Source: Vigna angularis
Lineage: Eukaryota > Streptophyta > Magnoliopsida > Fabales > Fabaceae
Length of the DNA stretch: 64,000 nucleotides
Assembly: GCF_016808095.1 (NCBI RefSeq)
Contig: NC_068975.1
Location: forward strand, 37,904,001 to 37,968,000
Reading direction: 5' to 3'
Shown here: piece after piece, positions 1 through 11,103 of the stretch
Numbering within the stretch: position 1 is the first letter of the stretch
Layout of the letters: every line of letters begins with the position of its first letter
The notes under the pieces: model-generated
Database searches by the model: none
What the model was told of the DNA's origin: nothing
Seen by the model: the letters and a program-made list of their open reading frames with translations, nothing else
Position numbers and translations under genes: made by a program

Positions 1-695
1 CAAGCTTTTCATCTTGAAATTTGCAGCATAAGAAAGTAACATAAGGTTCCATAGAAGATTTCCGACATCTTTCCTACCTAGACCAACATCTCTTAGAATT
101 GTCTGTCCCTTGTATATGCAGAGGCCATGGCCCGGATCACTTCCCTCTGTATCGTAAATCTCGATTTCTTTAGGCGGCCATAAGCATTCTCCATGTCTTT
201 CAAAGAACCAAAAATGCTATAATACAAAACAAAAGCTTCCACTGCTGAATTCGGAGTAGAAACACACTTTACTGCTGTACGAGGATAAAATTAACATGAG
301 ATTCGGTTCCCCAATTGTCATACAAACAAAGAATCTGAAACTGAATTTGAAATTAAAGAAAGCAATGCTGACAAACTAAATGGCAAGAAAATAGTTTGTA
401 TTTTCATTTTTTCAAAATAGATTACATTTTCAACTTACTAAGATTAAAAATACGTTTGCATAGAGCAGCGTTTGGGTATTATGTTGAAATTTAAAAAGAC
501 AACAATTGTAATCCATGCAGGTATATAGCTTTGAATCTGATAAATTCAATTGAAAGAAGAATCCAGAAAAAGTACAGACTTTCAAAGAGACTAACCAAGG
601 CTACGTGTAGAGCGCCGTAAATGAATCCGAACAGAAGAACGAAAAACTTTGCCCTTACTCCTGAAAGAAGCATGGCCACCGAAAAACCTGGTTCC
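1..695 (-). CDS. Unrecognised plant membrane protein, 5' part only
   Basis: Two exons join in frame on the minus strand: 695-596 (acceptor CGCAG, donor GTTAGT) and 216 to the left edge (acceptor ATAG). The first ATG in the joined frame is at 673-671. The visible 98 residues begin with a hydrophobic, signal-anchor-like segment ([11 protein letters not shown] then [15 protein letters not shown]). A charged part follows, containing [13 protein letters not shown], and then [16 protein letters not shown] transcribed upstream exon, perhaps 5' UTR, may lie around 790-960; its own ATG frame hits a stop after splicing, so I did not use it. I do not recognise the family. The conserved-looking reading frame and clean junctions make a gene likely, but the rest is outside the window. 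Confidence 0.5.
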
Positions 696-1287
696 CTGCG
701 AAGAAAGAATTGCAAGATGAGATTAGAAAATAAGAGGGTTATTCCAAAATAATAATCCCAGAAACAGGATAAAATAAAAAAAGAACCTTTTTTGATATGA
801 AGGAACGAGAAGACAAAGGAAGTTGTTGGGGCTCTGCAGCAGGATTGAGTATTCAGCACCACAACTTGCATCCTTCTGGTCTGTCTCTTCCTCTTCTGTA
901 CAGAACTATCTTTTCTTTCTTCTTCCACCTTTGATTTCTCTTCTTTCTTCCCCAAATATTTCTCTCTGTTATGGAATAAATGGTTCTTTTCTTTTCAAAA
1001 CACGTTTTCAAATATAATAAAGAAATATCATAAAATCTTGTTTAAATTTAATAATCAACATTGATCAAATTAACCAAACTCTTTATAATCAGTGTCGTAG
1101 ACAAATCCAGAGAAAATGTATCACATCACATTTGGTGTGAGAACTATTAACTTTACGTGGATACATATTACCAGTTCAATTTTTACAAACACAAAAGACA
1201 AGAACAATCGAAAAAAGAAGAAAAAGACAAAGCCATAGGCATAACAGAGTGAGTAGAAATTAAGAATAAGAAGAAATAAAACATAGA

Positions 1288-1923
1288 TTAAAAAGGAGAA
1301 GCATAAAGAGGATTGTGATGATGAGTAGTGGAAGATGATTTTCTCCTGAAAAGGAAATCCCCGACAAGAGGGATAATAGGTTTGTGTTTCCTCGTTTTTC
1401 TGGTTCCAAAAAGATGGTCGTTTTCTCCAAGACTCAGAATGTGACCCAAGCTTCGTGACTCTTCCTTCTTCCTCACCAACTCCCTTTTGTTTTTCTCATC
1501 TTCGCTGATCTCAAACCGCACCGTCTTGGTCGGCGTCGCCGCAGCTGCCTTCCCGGCGGCGGCGGCTTCGGCCTGAGCCAACTTGGACATGTTTTTGTGA
1601 AGCTGCGCGTTGAGCGTTGCCAGCGCTACCTCGGTTTCGGTGCCTCTTTCTCTGAGCAGCTTCAGCTCCGCCTTCGTTTTCTCGAGCTCTGCCTCCAGCT
1701 TCCTTATCACGTCAACGAGGTCGCCACTGTCTTGGTGAGTTTTCATCGGCGGTGGTGATGGCGACGGTGATGGAGATGGTCTGTTCACCGGAGTGCCTGA
1801 TGAGAAGGGCTTCGGAGAGTATAGTTCCCCGAGGAGAAGGCGTTCGCCGAATATGGCGACGGCTTCTTTGACGGAGGTGAAGGGACGAGAGGTGTCGACG
1901 GTGGAGCTGAAATCGGAATCCAT
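1288..1923 (-). CDS. WEB family coiled-coil protein (DUF827 type), short form
   Basis: Intronless gene of 211 residues. The N-terminal motif SVKEAVAIFGERLL (about residues 18-31) is the hallmark of short plant WEB-family proteins, named after WEAK CHLOROPLAST MOVEMENT UNDER BLUE LIGHT 1. A Ser/Pro-rich linker (about 45-60) and a coiled-coil stretch rich in Glu, Leu and Lys (about 68-120) follow. Next come an alanine-rich patch, the motif KTVRFEISEDEKNKRE, and a basic tail with KPIIPLVGDFLFRRK. The family is linked to cytoskeletal or organelle-movement scaffolding, but short members are mostly uncharacterised, so the role here is inference. The third base and the body of the ORF are GC-rich against an AT-rich flank, as expected for real coding sequence. 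The start is the first ATG of the frame. Overlapping antisense or shifted ORFs at 1,712-2,014 are shadows. Confidence 0.85.
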   Translation of the reverse strand: MDSDFSSTVDTSRPFTSVKEAVAIFGERLLLGELYSPKPFSSGTPVNRPSPSPSPSPPPMKTHQDSGDLVDVIRKLEAELEKTKAELKLLRERGTETEVALATLNAQLHKNMSKLAQAEAAAAGKAAAATPTKTVRFEISEDEKNKRELVRKKEESRSLGHILSLGENDHLFGTRKTRKHKPIIPLVGDFLFRRKSSSTTHHHNPLYASPF

Positions 1924-2014
1924 TGTTGGATGATGGATTGGAATGAGAGGGTGTAAGTAATATTTGAGGATGATCGGTTGGGTCCATTTTCTTGTTTCTT
2001 TGCTTCCACTTCAA

Positions 2015-4117
2015 TGTTTATGGATATTGGAATTAGCTGAGAAGAGAGACATAGTGCATAAGAAAGACATCGATCATCTTATGTCGTTTTTTTAAGCCTA
2101 AGACAGATATACAATGTAATGTGTCGTTGTTCTTGAACATGACCGCCAAACTAACAACCAACAAACTAACTTTGATGTCAGAAAAATCGTATTTCTCTTC
2201 TTCTCCATAGTCTCCTTAAAATTAAAGCTTTGGTTTTTAAGTCTTGCTGCTTTTGTAGGGTTGGCGAATGGATGATTTTGAATCATTAGTCCAATCTTTC
2301 AAGTAACCGAATCAGCTTTTAGCTCTATATGCAAGTAATTCATGAACAAATGCTGCATTCAAAGATTTTCTGTTCTTCTTTGTTTCACAACACATTCTTT
2401 ACAGCAGTTTTTTTAATATTTTAAATTAAATGAAAGAGTTTTTGATAAAATACTTTAAATTTTCTTAAGAAAATAATTTTTAGAAATTTTTTAAATTCTG
2501 TACATCTTCCGATCCATCTTCTTCACGTTTATTTCTGAATTTAGTTTTAATGCATGAAAATATGAATTGTTATCAATTGCTCAGAAGAACATGTAAACTT
2601 ATAAGAATTTCTATATAATTCTTTAAAACAAATTATCTTCACTTTAATGATAAAAGAATCTTTCTGCAAATTATGAATTTGAATGATCCTTTTCTTTTCT
2701 TCTACTTATTTTCGACAGTATTTTTCATAATTTGATTTGGATTGAGCTGGTTTGAATGAGTATATTAGTTTCTGGATAAATATTATTTTTCATTATGCAT
2801 TCGTAAAGTATTGAATTTTGTCGATGGATTTCAGTTAAATCATGCTATAAAGCATAATTAAGGTGATTAGATTTGGGCTTTCGTAAATGTTATGGATGAA
2901 TATTCTAATAACACAGTATAATAAATCACCTTGATGTCGCAGTAATTGTAATTAAAAATTTCTATAATTTTAAGTTATAAATTAGACGTATTAAAAACAA
3001 ATATCTGATTTACCGAGGATAAATTATATCAGACAAAATATATTTATGCTTCAGAGTTATATTTTTTAACTTATATATTCATTTAAATTATTCAATTTAA
3101 ACTATCTTATCCTTTCATCTCCAATAGGATAAATCATTTATATTTTTTTAAACGTAATAATTTATCATAAATCTTTTTCTTTTCACGAGAATAACAAACT
3201 ATCATTAGTAACAAATGTATTAAAACAACAATTTTTTTTAGAAATTAATAAAATGATTAAGATTAAAAAAATTTAAAAAAATATTAAATTTAAAAATAAT
3301 CATTTCAAGGATAACATTAATAATATAATTATTTTAATTTTAAATAATTTTTATTCAAAAGATAAAATTGGAAAGGAAACATGGATACAAAAGAATCTTT
3401 ATATGTAAGTATAATATATATTTAATGTTTTTTCTGCAAACAATATTATTAAAATTATTTTTATGTATTTATTTGAGTTATATAATACGAATAGTTTTCA
3501 CTTTTTCATGATAAATAACTAAATTATAAAGTTTATATATATTTTATTTGTAATGATGAATTTAGCACTAAGAAAAAACTTTCACTTAAGTTCCTTCCTT
3601 TATCAAAACTAAAAAAATCCACTCAAAAATCATGTCCACCACTTATTATAATCACATCATGTCATTTCAGTGTTTAAAATTATATCCAGGTAATTTAGTA
3701 TTGGTTCTCATCTTTAAAAATTTAATTATTGAAATTTTAAACTGTAACACCCAAAAAAGCAAAAAAATAAAAAATACATCAATTTCTTTAATATAACGTG
3801 TGAAAATATAGAAAGACAGTTTTTTAAAAAATATTTATAGAATATCTATGTGATGTTCCTCTGTATACTATACATACGATATTTTCCCTTCCCCTGTCAA
3901 AATACAATTATAATCGATAAAAGACAACACAATGAAAAATCAAACAAGAAACTAATATTTTAATTATTAAAATATGTTAATAAAATTTTAAAATATTTGT
4001 ATTAATGATACGACAATATATATTCAAACATATCAAATCACTGCTTAATATGTTTCTATTGTTAAGTAAGCATCCAAATCGTTATAATGGAAATCACATT
4101 TTGGTTGACATGGAAAA
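2015..4117. other. AT-rich intergenic DNA, nothing recognised
   Basis: About 2.1 kb of strongly AT-rich sequence upstream of the WEB-family gene. I see no convincing reading frame, tandem array or terminal repeat. A 62-codon frame at 2,098-2,286 on the minus strand has no family resemblance and looks like chance. Confidence 0.6.
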
Positions 4118-6778
4118 TGTAACGCCCCGGCAAGCGACTGCCCCCACATATCACCACCAGGCTACCGAAAAGTAAATGCATTTTGGTGATATGAGTAGCC
4201 AAATCAATCCCTTTAAGCTATCCTTCAACCGTATAGTCCCATACCTATACAGTCTCCAGATCCCTCTCATTCCGGTGTATGTTTGATTCGTCCATGTACC
4301 CCTTCCACCCGAAGCTGCCAGGAGCCGCTCCTTGTCTGTGCCTCCCTGCACCATGCCTCTTGCACCGGCGTCACTCCCCACCCTCGTCAGTGCCCGGATG
4401 TCACACATAATAACTAGTAGAAATCCTAAGCACTAGGAGCTGGGTCTTCCTCAACTTCCAAAGCTCGCTCCAAAGGTCCATCATCACCTACTGCTCACAT
4501 CCAAAGGATTGGATGATCATCGCGAGGGGGAAAGCAAACACACGCAACACATACAAATGCAAGGGTGAGCTAGGTCTCAGACAATCATACAATTCATTTT
4601 AAATCAATATAGCATTTATTTCATAAAACTCATCAAGACAAACATCTTATCATGTTAAGACTCTAGACACGTCCGGACATAGAATGTATGTAGAGCTGGG
4701 GCGGGTTGTGCACTTGTGATGGCCTCTACTGCTTTGCAAAGTCATTGCCGAGGGGTTCCACCCGACCATACACAAGGCTAGTCCGTTGCCGCGGAATAGA
4801 CCTCCAGTGATAGCGTCTACCCTAGGACCTCCCACTACTCCCACCACACGCGTCAATCCTCTCTAAGTGAGAATGAAAGACCGTTGGAGTGTTAGGGATA
4901 ACCCCCCATATGGAAGCCTCTTACATTCATTCAATACACTAACCGATCCCACCGAGAGATCTTAATTTCACATTCAATCCGACCACTTTAAATCTCATGA
5001 TATTTCTTTTGGATCAACAATGTACATCATAAACCACTTATAACCATACACTTTCAACCAATCTGGATCACATGAAGATGCATTCATAAATTGTAACCGA
5101 AATATTTAAATAATATAACACATAACAGAAAATATCACCACTGGGACGAACACTATTTGGACGAGCGCCAAAAGCCCTTGGGCGGACACTGTTTTGGACG
5201 AACGGCAAACGCACTTGGACGAACGTTATTACCGAGCACTAGGCCGAACGTCACCAAATTGATTTGGACGAACGCTACAGGGCGAACGCTAAACAACAGG
5301 CCGAACACTTCTTTGGACGAACATCATAAATCGATCTGGACGAACGCTATCTGCTGACAGCTATTATGCCGAACACAACTGCCGAACACCACTATGCTAT
5401 TTGGACGGACGCTAACAAAAACTGACCGAACGCTCTGTGCCTGAATACTATAAGAACGGACGTTATCAGATCCTAGGCCGAACGCTCATAATCACATCAA
5501 CACCAAGGACGAACGCTCACATCACAACCATACCAATGTCGAACGCTCAAGAGGGAAACCTAAGAATACTAAATTAAGAACGAACGCTTATACTGTCTAA
5601 TACACCAAAGCCAAAAGTTTAAGATTCAAACTTAGAATTTCAAATGAAGACCGAACGCTACACTTACTACTCCACCAAAACGGACGTTCAAGCTTTTAAA
5701 CTAAGAATATCAAATTATACTAATACACCCAAAGGCCGAACGTTCCAGATTTACACCTAAGAATATCAAATTTAGATCGCATGCTTAAATCACTGAAACC
5801 TCAAAACCGAAGGCTCAGAATTGCTAATACAGAAACAAGACCGAACGCTCATTAATCCACTAAAACCGAACCTTTTAAATTTGAAACCTAAGAATTCATA
5901 TCAAGGACGAACGACTGCAATCACTAATATCCAATACCGAACGCTCAAGATCACTCTCTGTAATTACTGATTTAGGGACGAACGCTCAGGATTGAAATTT
6001 AATTTTACCAATATAAGAACGAACGTTCACACTAATATACAAAGACCGAACGTTCGGGATTACTTCATCAGAATACAATTTGAGGACGAACGTCTAAATT
6101 ACTAATTCACAGTTTGGACGAACGTCTAAAATTCCTAACATGACCGCGAACGCTCGTTACCTTAGAATATCCTAACCGAATGCTCATACCATTTCTGCCT
6201 ACGAGCGACTTGGACGAACGTTAAATTTGAAACCAAATTGGACGAACGCGATTCTGCAGATTCTGCAGAATCACAGGTTTTCCAGAAAACCAGAAAAACC
6301 TCCATTTTTAACTCTAAAGCTTTTAGGTTTCTACAAAAACAGTAAAATTAACTAATCAAAACGAAAAATCTAGCTCCCTTTACCTCTTTGAAGACTTCCT
6401 TTGTGAGATTTGTGATCCATCTCCTCCAGTCATACAGCTCCAGATCTCTTAGCAAATTCAGTACTTCTCCCCTTTCTCTCCAGATCTGGCTGCAAGAACT
6501 TCCCTCTCACCAGATGCCCAACCCAGCTCCTCCTCTATGCCCTTCAGAGTTTGTACAGCTTCCCATGGTTGCCCTTTGGACGGCTGGAAACGGGAGAAGA
6601 GTTCCCTCCCTCTGCTGCTTTCCCTCTCTCCCTCTCACATGCCAATAATCCCCCCTTCTTTTTGCCAAGCCTCCCCCGTAAAATGCCTCCTCTCCTTTTC
6701 TCCCCTTCCCTCATAATTACACTTCAATAATTGCATTAAGTGGGTGTCCCTACCACTTAAAAAAATGAGGTACTTACA
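4118..6778 (-). mobile_element. Solo LTR-like element of the CGTTCG-rich long-LTR family (copy A)
   Basis: The 2,661-bp element begins TGTAAC and ends CTTACA on the plus strand, giving TG...CA termini in either orientation. It is flanked by a perfect 5-bp duplication, GAAAA at 4,113-4,117 and 6,779-6,783. It has no internal terminal repeats and no gag or pol, so a solo LTR of a Ty3/gypsy-like element is the best reading. Read on the minus strand, its start (TGTAAGTACCTCA) and its middle block (GATGATCATCCAATCC, GGATGTGAGCAG) match copies B and C further right. The part 5,150-6,250 carries many GGACGAACGCT motifs (complement AGCGTTCGTCC). At 4,159-4,278 it holds a block shared with the 5S-associated fragment at 36,939-37,060. 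No coding capacity was seen. Confidence 0.75.
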
Positions 6779-7306
6779 GAAAATATGTAATGGAAAAATA
6801 AATTATATATTTTAAATTGATAAAATTAAAATAAAATTATAAGATATAAATATGATTAAAATATATGAGAGAATATTTAAAGATTTTATATTAATTAAAA
6901 AATTTGACCGAATAAAATATATTGATATTTTTTTTCACGCGATATATTATGTAGGTGATTCAAATTATAGTTAGAAATTTAGATATCTCATAAAGCACAT
7001 TCCATAATTAAATATTTACATTATATAACATAATTATTAATAAGGGTGAATTAAAAATTACATAATTAACGCTCACAATTACCAATTTCTTTCTAAAGTA
7101 TATAAATGAAATTAGTATATATTATATTAGTCATTGTTTTTCTTAAGAAATTATAATTATTTTGTTGAGATAAGATTATATATATATTTATTATAATTGC
7201 TGTAGAAATATCAACTGATAATACTAGTAATTAGTAATTAAGATATATTGTTGGGTTGCATTGCATCTGAGCTTTGAGAAGACAACAGAGCTCACACAAT
7301 CTGTCA
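6779..7306. promoter_or_regulatory. AT-rich upstream region of the CCDC47-like gene
   Basis: About 500 bp of AT-rich DNA between the solo LTR and the start codon at 7,307. It should hold the promoter and 5' leader. I could not single out one TATA box with confidence because the whole stretch is rich in TATA-like words. The retroelement copy therefore ends only about 530 bp upstream of the coding start. Confidence 0.35.
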
Positions 7307-10300
7307 ATGGCAAATCCAACTCTCTCATGTCTCTTTCTCGCTCTTCTCTGCGTTCACTCGCTATTCGTCGTCTTTGCGTACGCCGATTCTCATTTCGAAG
7401 GTTTCGAAGCCGAAGACGACGATGAAATCGAAGACGCTTCCATCGATCCCGCATCTCTCCGATCACCGCCCCTCTCCGACCCCACCCCTCTCGCCACCGA
7501 TCCAACTCCCCAACCACCACCCTCCGATCTCCCTAAGTCCCCTCCCGCCACCACCACCACCACCTTCGATTTTTGGGACGACGACGAATTCGAGGGCGTT
7601 CCCGTCGAACACCCCGCCCCCGAACCTCCCTCCGATCCCAAATCCACTGAAAACTCCACCGCCACCCAAACCCCTCCTATCCCTAATTCTCCCCGCTCTT
7701 TCACCGTGGAGATCCTCTGCGGATCCTTTCTCATCATGTTCGCCATCAATTACTTCACCGGCAAGCGCGAGAACGAGAACATCGCGCTCTCCTGGGCTGC
7801 GCAGTTCGCTGCCAAGGATTCTATCTTCGAGAAGAATTTCAGCCTTCTAGGGATCGGTGACGGCGGCGACGATGCGCCCTTGCTGCTGAAGGAGGGGCAG
7901 ACGACGTTCAAGTTCTACGCGAGCGGGAGAAGGTACTGCCAGGGGCTGTTGGCGACGCTCGAGTTGAAAAGCAGGCACGATCTCATCGCGAGGATCTATA
8001 ACATGATCGTGCCCTGCAGGGACGAGATCGCGTTTGAAGTGTACATGAACGATGACGCCATGGATCATGTGGTTTTCGCAATGGCCAAGAAGAAGGCTGC
8101 CAAGGCCATGCACAAGGATGTGAGGGATTTGCAGAGGTTCGGCAGTGTTCTCTCCCCTCTCACTTCCAGGAAGTGGGTTGCTGATGACCTCGCTGTTATC
8201 TCTGAATCCAAGGAAGTAGCTGCTGATTTGATCACCGACGCCGTCATTGATCAGGTTCCTTTCTCTTCTTTCAATTACCAGTTTTCTTCTCATGCTATTT
8301 TATGGTTGCTATCTGTTTTTTAATCTTATTTCAATATGTAGAGAGGCTTTGTTTAATCTTCATAGTTATGCTTGAGAATAGTCTTTGTTTGATAACTTAT
8401 TGAATAAATGCTTAATTAGTTTGTTTATGTAAACTCGCCCTTAGAGACTTCACAGGCGATGAAGCTTTCATATGATAAATTCTTGCTAATTTAAGTGCTT
8501 TATTAGCTTTTTATCCTAGTGTGCCCCTTCACTAGAAGCTTACCTGAGTATGAAGGTCAGTTGTCACAGGTGGCATCATCTTTCTAGTTTCTAACTTCAC
8601 CGAGAGATTGAATTGCATAGAGAGAAAGGGGTAGAAATAGATTTTGCTGGTTGGTTTTGTCTTGAGCTATTTATAACTCCGTTTCTGTAGAATGAATTTT
8701 CTCTCACGTTCCAATTGATACTGCCGAAAAGCATGGACCCTTTCTTAAAACCAAGGTCCAAAAGCTGTAGAACATTATATATTATTGTTTAAAATACTAC
8801 CTTTTCCATCCAACATATAACCTATTTATTTTAGACTTCTCCTCAGGATTCCCACCAGGCATTATTTTCGCTGTCACTTTTTTTTTTCTCCTCACTGACT
8901 GTTGGCAATAGTAATTATATGAAGAGCTAGAGCAATCTTTGGGCTTGCTGCTACGCTATCCTTTAGAACAAGGTGAAAGTCTGAGTTTCAAGGCTGTTGA
9001 AATGATGAAGTTTTAGATACTGGAGAGAGAATAGAGAGAAGGTGAAAGTCTGTGTTGATGTGCAAACAAAACTTCTAGCACCAATTCTTGTTTATACTAA
9101 TCATTGTCCTAATTAGGTATGAATACAAATTATAAGACAAATAAACATGCCAATCAATCCTGAGTGGTATTTCGAAATAGGAGAACTAATCCTAATGGAT
9201 AATTTAAGATTCTCTATGATGTGATATTTTTATATATTCTGCCGAGGGAAGGTTTATGATTCGCCCACATGCAGCTAAGGATGGTGATTGGCGATGCATG
9301 GAAGAACTATGTGTTCCTAAGAATAGTGTATGGGAGTGTATCTTCACTTTGGTGATCCAGAGATTTTGGGGACTAGTAGATCTGTGGTGGTGGTCTTGTA
9401 GGAAAACTTGCCTGAAATTTTTCGGTTGGTGTCATCAATTACAGGAGAAGTTAGAAGCATGTTGGAAACATTCGATGTTTGTTTTCCCTCTCTTTTTGGT
9501 TTTAAAAACTGTTTTCTGGAAAAAAAATTATTCTACTAAGTAATCTATTTCTCACCCAATTTTAGAAGGTAAAATGTCAAACCAAAAAAATAAACTCTAT
9601 TATCCACACCAATGTTAGCAAAAGCATCAACGCACATCCACTTCAGGCATGATCTACTCAACCTGTTTAGCTCTAATACCTTTGGAAGTTCTAGTTTGAA
9701 CATTAAAAAATCTCAAAATACAAAGGTTAGTCATATCATTATTTTTAGATGACCTTTTACCTGCCATCTGAACATTCCATTGTACGGAAAGAAGAGCAGA
9801 ATGAAAAAGAATAGATTTCTTGAATTTCATATGATTCCTAGCTTTCCAAATAATCCAAATAATGAAAGTGATAACAACAAGCTGAATATTGCAAACAATG
9901 GGACTGGCTTTTTCAGAAATAAAAGAAAGACAATCATCAATCCAAGAACAAGAAAAGTTAGGGAAAGCAAAAGCTATATGCGTATGTGTACATTATAATG
10001 CATGTTTAAATCCTAAAGCATTAACCCTTTTTTATTCTAATCACAACACAATCCTCAGTCCTAACTAATTACGGTAGCAAATCATAAGATAAGGATATAC
10101 AACTTGATCATACAAGATGACGAGAAGTAGGAAACTAAATTTAAGTATAATATACTATACTTTTGGAATTTGTTATCTCATTAAATTGGCATATATTTTG
10201 ATCAGTTTGTCACTTGTTGAGACGAAGATTATTAAAACAGTAATATGACTAATAATAATTATATATTCAATGATTTTATGAGGAGCATTATTTATCATGT

Positions 10301-11103
10301 TCAAAACTTTATGTGGTTGATTGTTAGATATAAGTTGGCATCCTCCTTGGTTATCCTGGTTGATAGTGTGTCTTTTGGTTACATATTCTTTTGATGCCAT
10401 TTGTGTGAAGTGATCATGCACCGCTGTTTCAATTTGCTGTTAAGTAGCTTGATTACATTTGGCTTCATTTAATGTTTTCAAGCCTTAACGCAAAATAAGG
10501 GTCTTGTTTCATCTGCACTGTTTCATATCCTGTTAAACTTATTTATTGGACTCAAAATCAGATACTGTTATACTGCAGGTTTTTGGTGACAAAGCTTTTG
10601 AAAAATTTGGAAAAGGTTTAATTTCATTGCATTTCTCCGATCAGCACCCTGGTATACACAAGAAGGTATTGTTGTTCAAGTTTGCGCTTCCTGCTGCCAA
10701 GAACATGGCTGACATGACTCGGCTGGTGGCTCTTGTTCCATATTATATTGACTTGATCGGAAGATATAAATTAAGTTCACAGGTGGGTTAGTCATGCTAC
10801 GAATCTATGTTTGGCTTGTAGGTGATGAAGTTTTTATGGTTGTTCCTTAAATAAGTGGTGTTCATATTTCAGGCTCGGTCAAAGACAGAGGGTGCACGAC
10901 AAAAGGCTGCTCTGGAGGCACAGAAAGAACTCCGAAATGCACAACAAGAGGCCATGCAGAGAAGAAAGGCGGAGAGGAAAAAGATGATGGAGGAGGCAGA
11001 GGCAAAGTTGAGTGCAGAGGCTATTCGAAAGAAAGAAGCAAAAGAGCGTGCTCGTCAAATGAAGAAGTCAATGCCAAGGATGAAAATGGCCCGTGGTGCG
11101 TAA
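7307..11103 (+). CDS. CCDC47-like ER membrane protein (DUF1682 family)
   Basis: Three exons, 7,307-8,254, 10,579-10,782 and 10,873-11,103, all phase 0, give 460 residues. The N-terminus is a signal peptide (MANPTLSCLFLALLCVHS, cleavage near residue 25). An acidic then Pro/Thr-rich lumenal segment follows (about 28-125). One membrane span lies near FTVEILCGSFLIMFAINYF (about 128-147), followed by the conserved cytosolic domain (RENENIALSWAAQF, FYASGRRYCQGLL, IYNMIVPCRDEI). The tail is a long Lys/Arg/Glu coiled coil ending in KKSMPRMKMARGA. In animals CCDC47 is part of the PAT/multipass translocon that helps fold multispanning proteins at the ER, and binds calcium through its acidic region. The plant orthologues, such as the At5g49945 type, have little direct functional work, so the ER chaperone role is family-based. 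Intron 1 is 2.3 kb and carries a LINE remnant. Confidence 0.9.
9640..9995 (-). pseudogene. LINE retrotransposon fragment in intron 1 of the CCDC47-like gene
   Basis: On the minus strand, an open stretch from about 9,990 to a stop near 9,658 encodes the end of a plant LINE polyprotein. It starts with a CTHTHIAFAFPNFSCSW-like zinc-knuckle remnant, then the typical linker ending WIIWKARNHMKF. This order matches the reverse-transcriptase zinc-binding region just ahead of the RNase H part. It is truncated at both ends, antisense to the host gene, and has no visible reverse-transcriptase core. The assignment rests on the WIIWKARN motif and its spacing from the upstream His/Cys residues, so it is moderate. 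Confidence 0.45.

Noticed and set aside
7390..7749. Antisense Gly-rich frame opposite the CCDC47-like exon 1
   Set aside because: Shadow of a Pro-rich, GC-rich coding stretch; no independent start context or homology.
9256..9543. 95-codon frame in CCDC47 intron 1, Trp-rich
   Set aside because: No recognisable motif; likely chance or decayed element sequence. The only supportable element signal in the intron is the minus-strand LINE piece.
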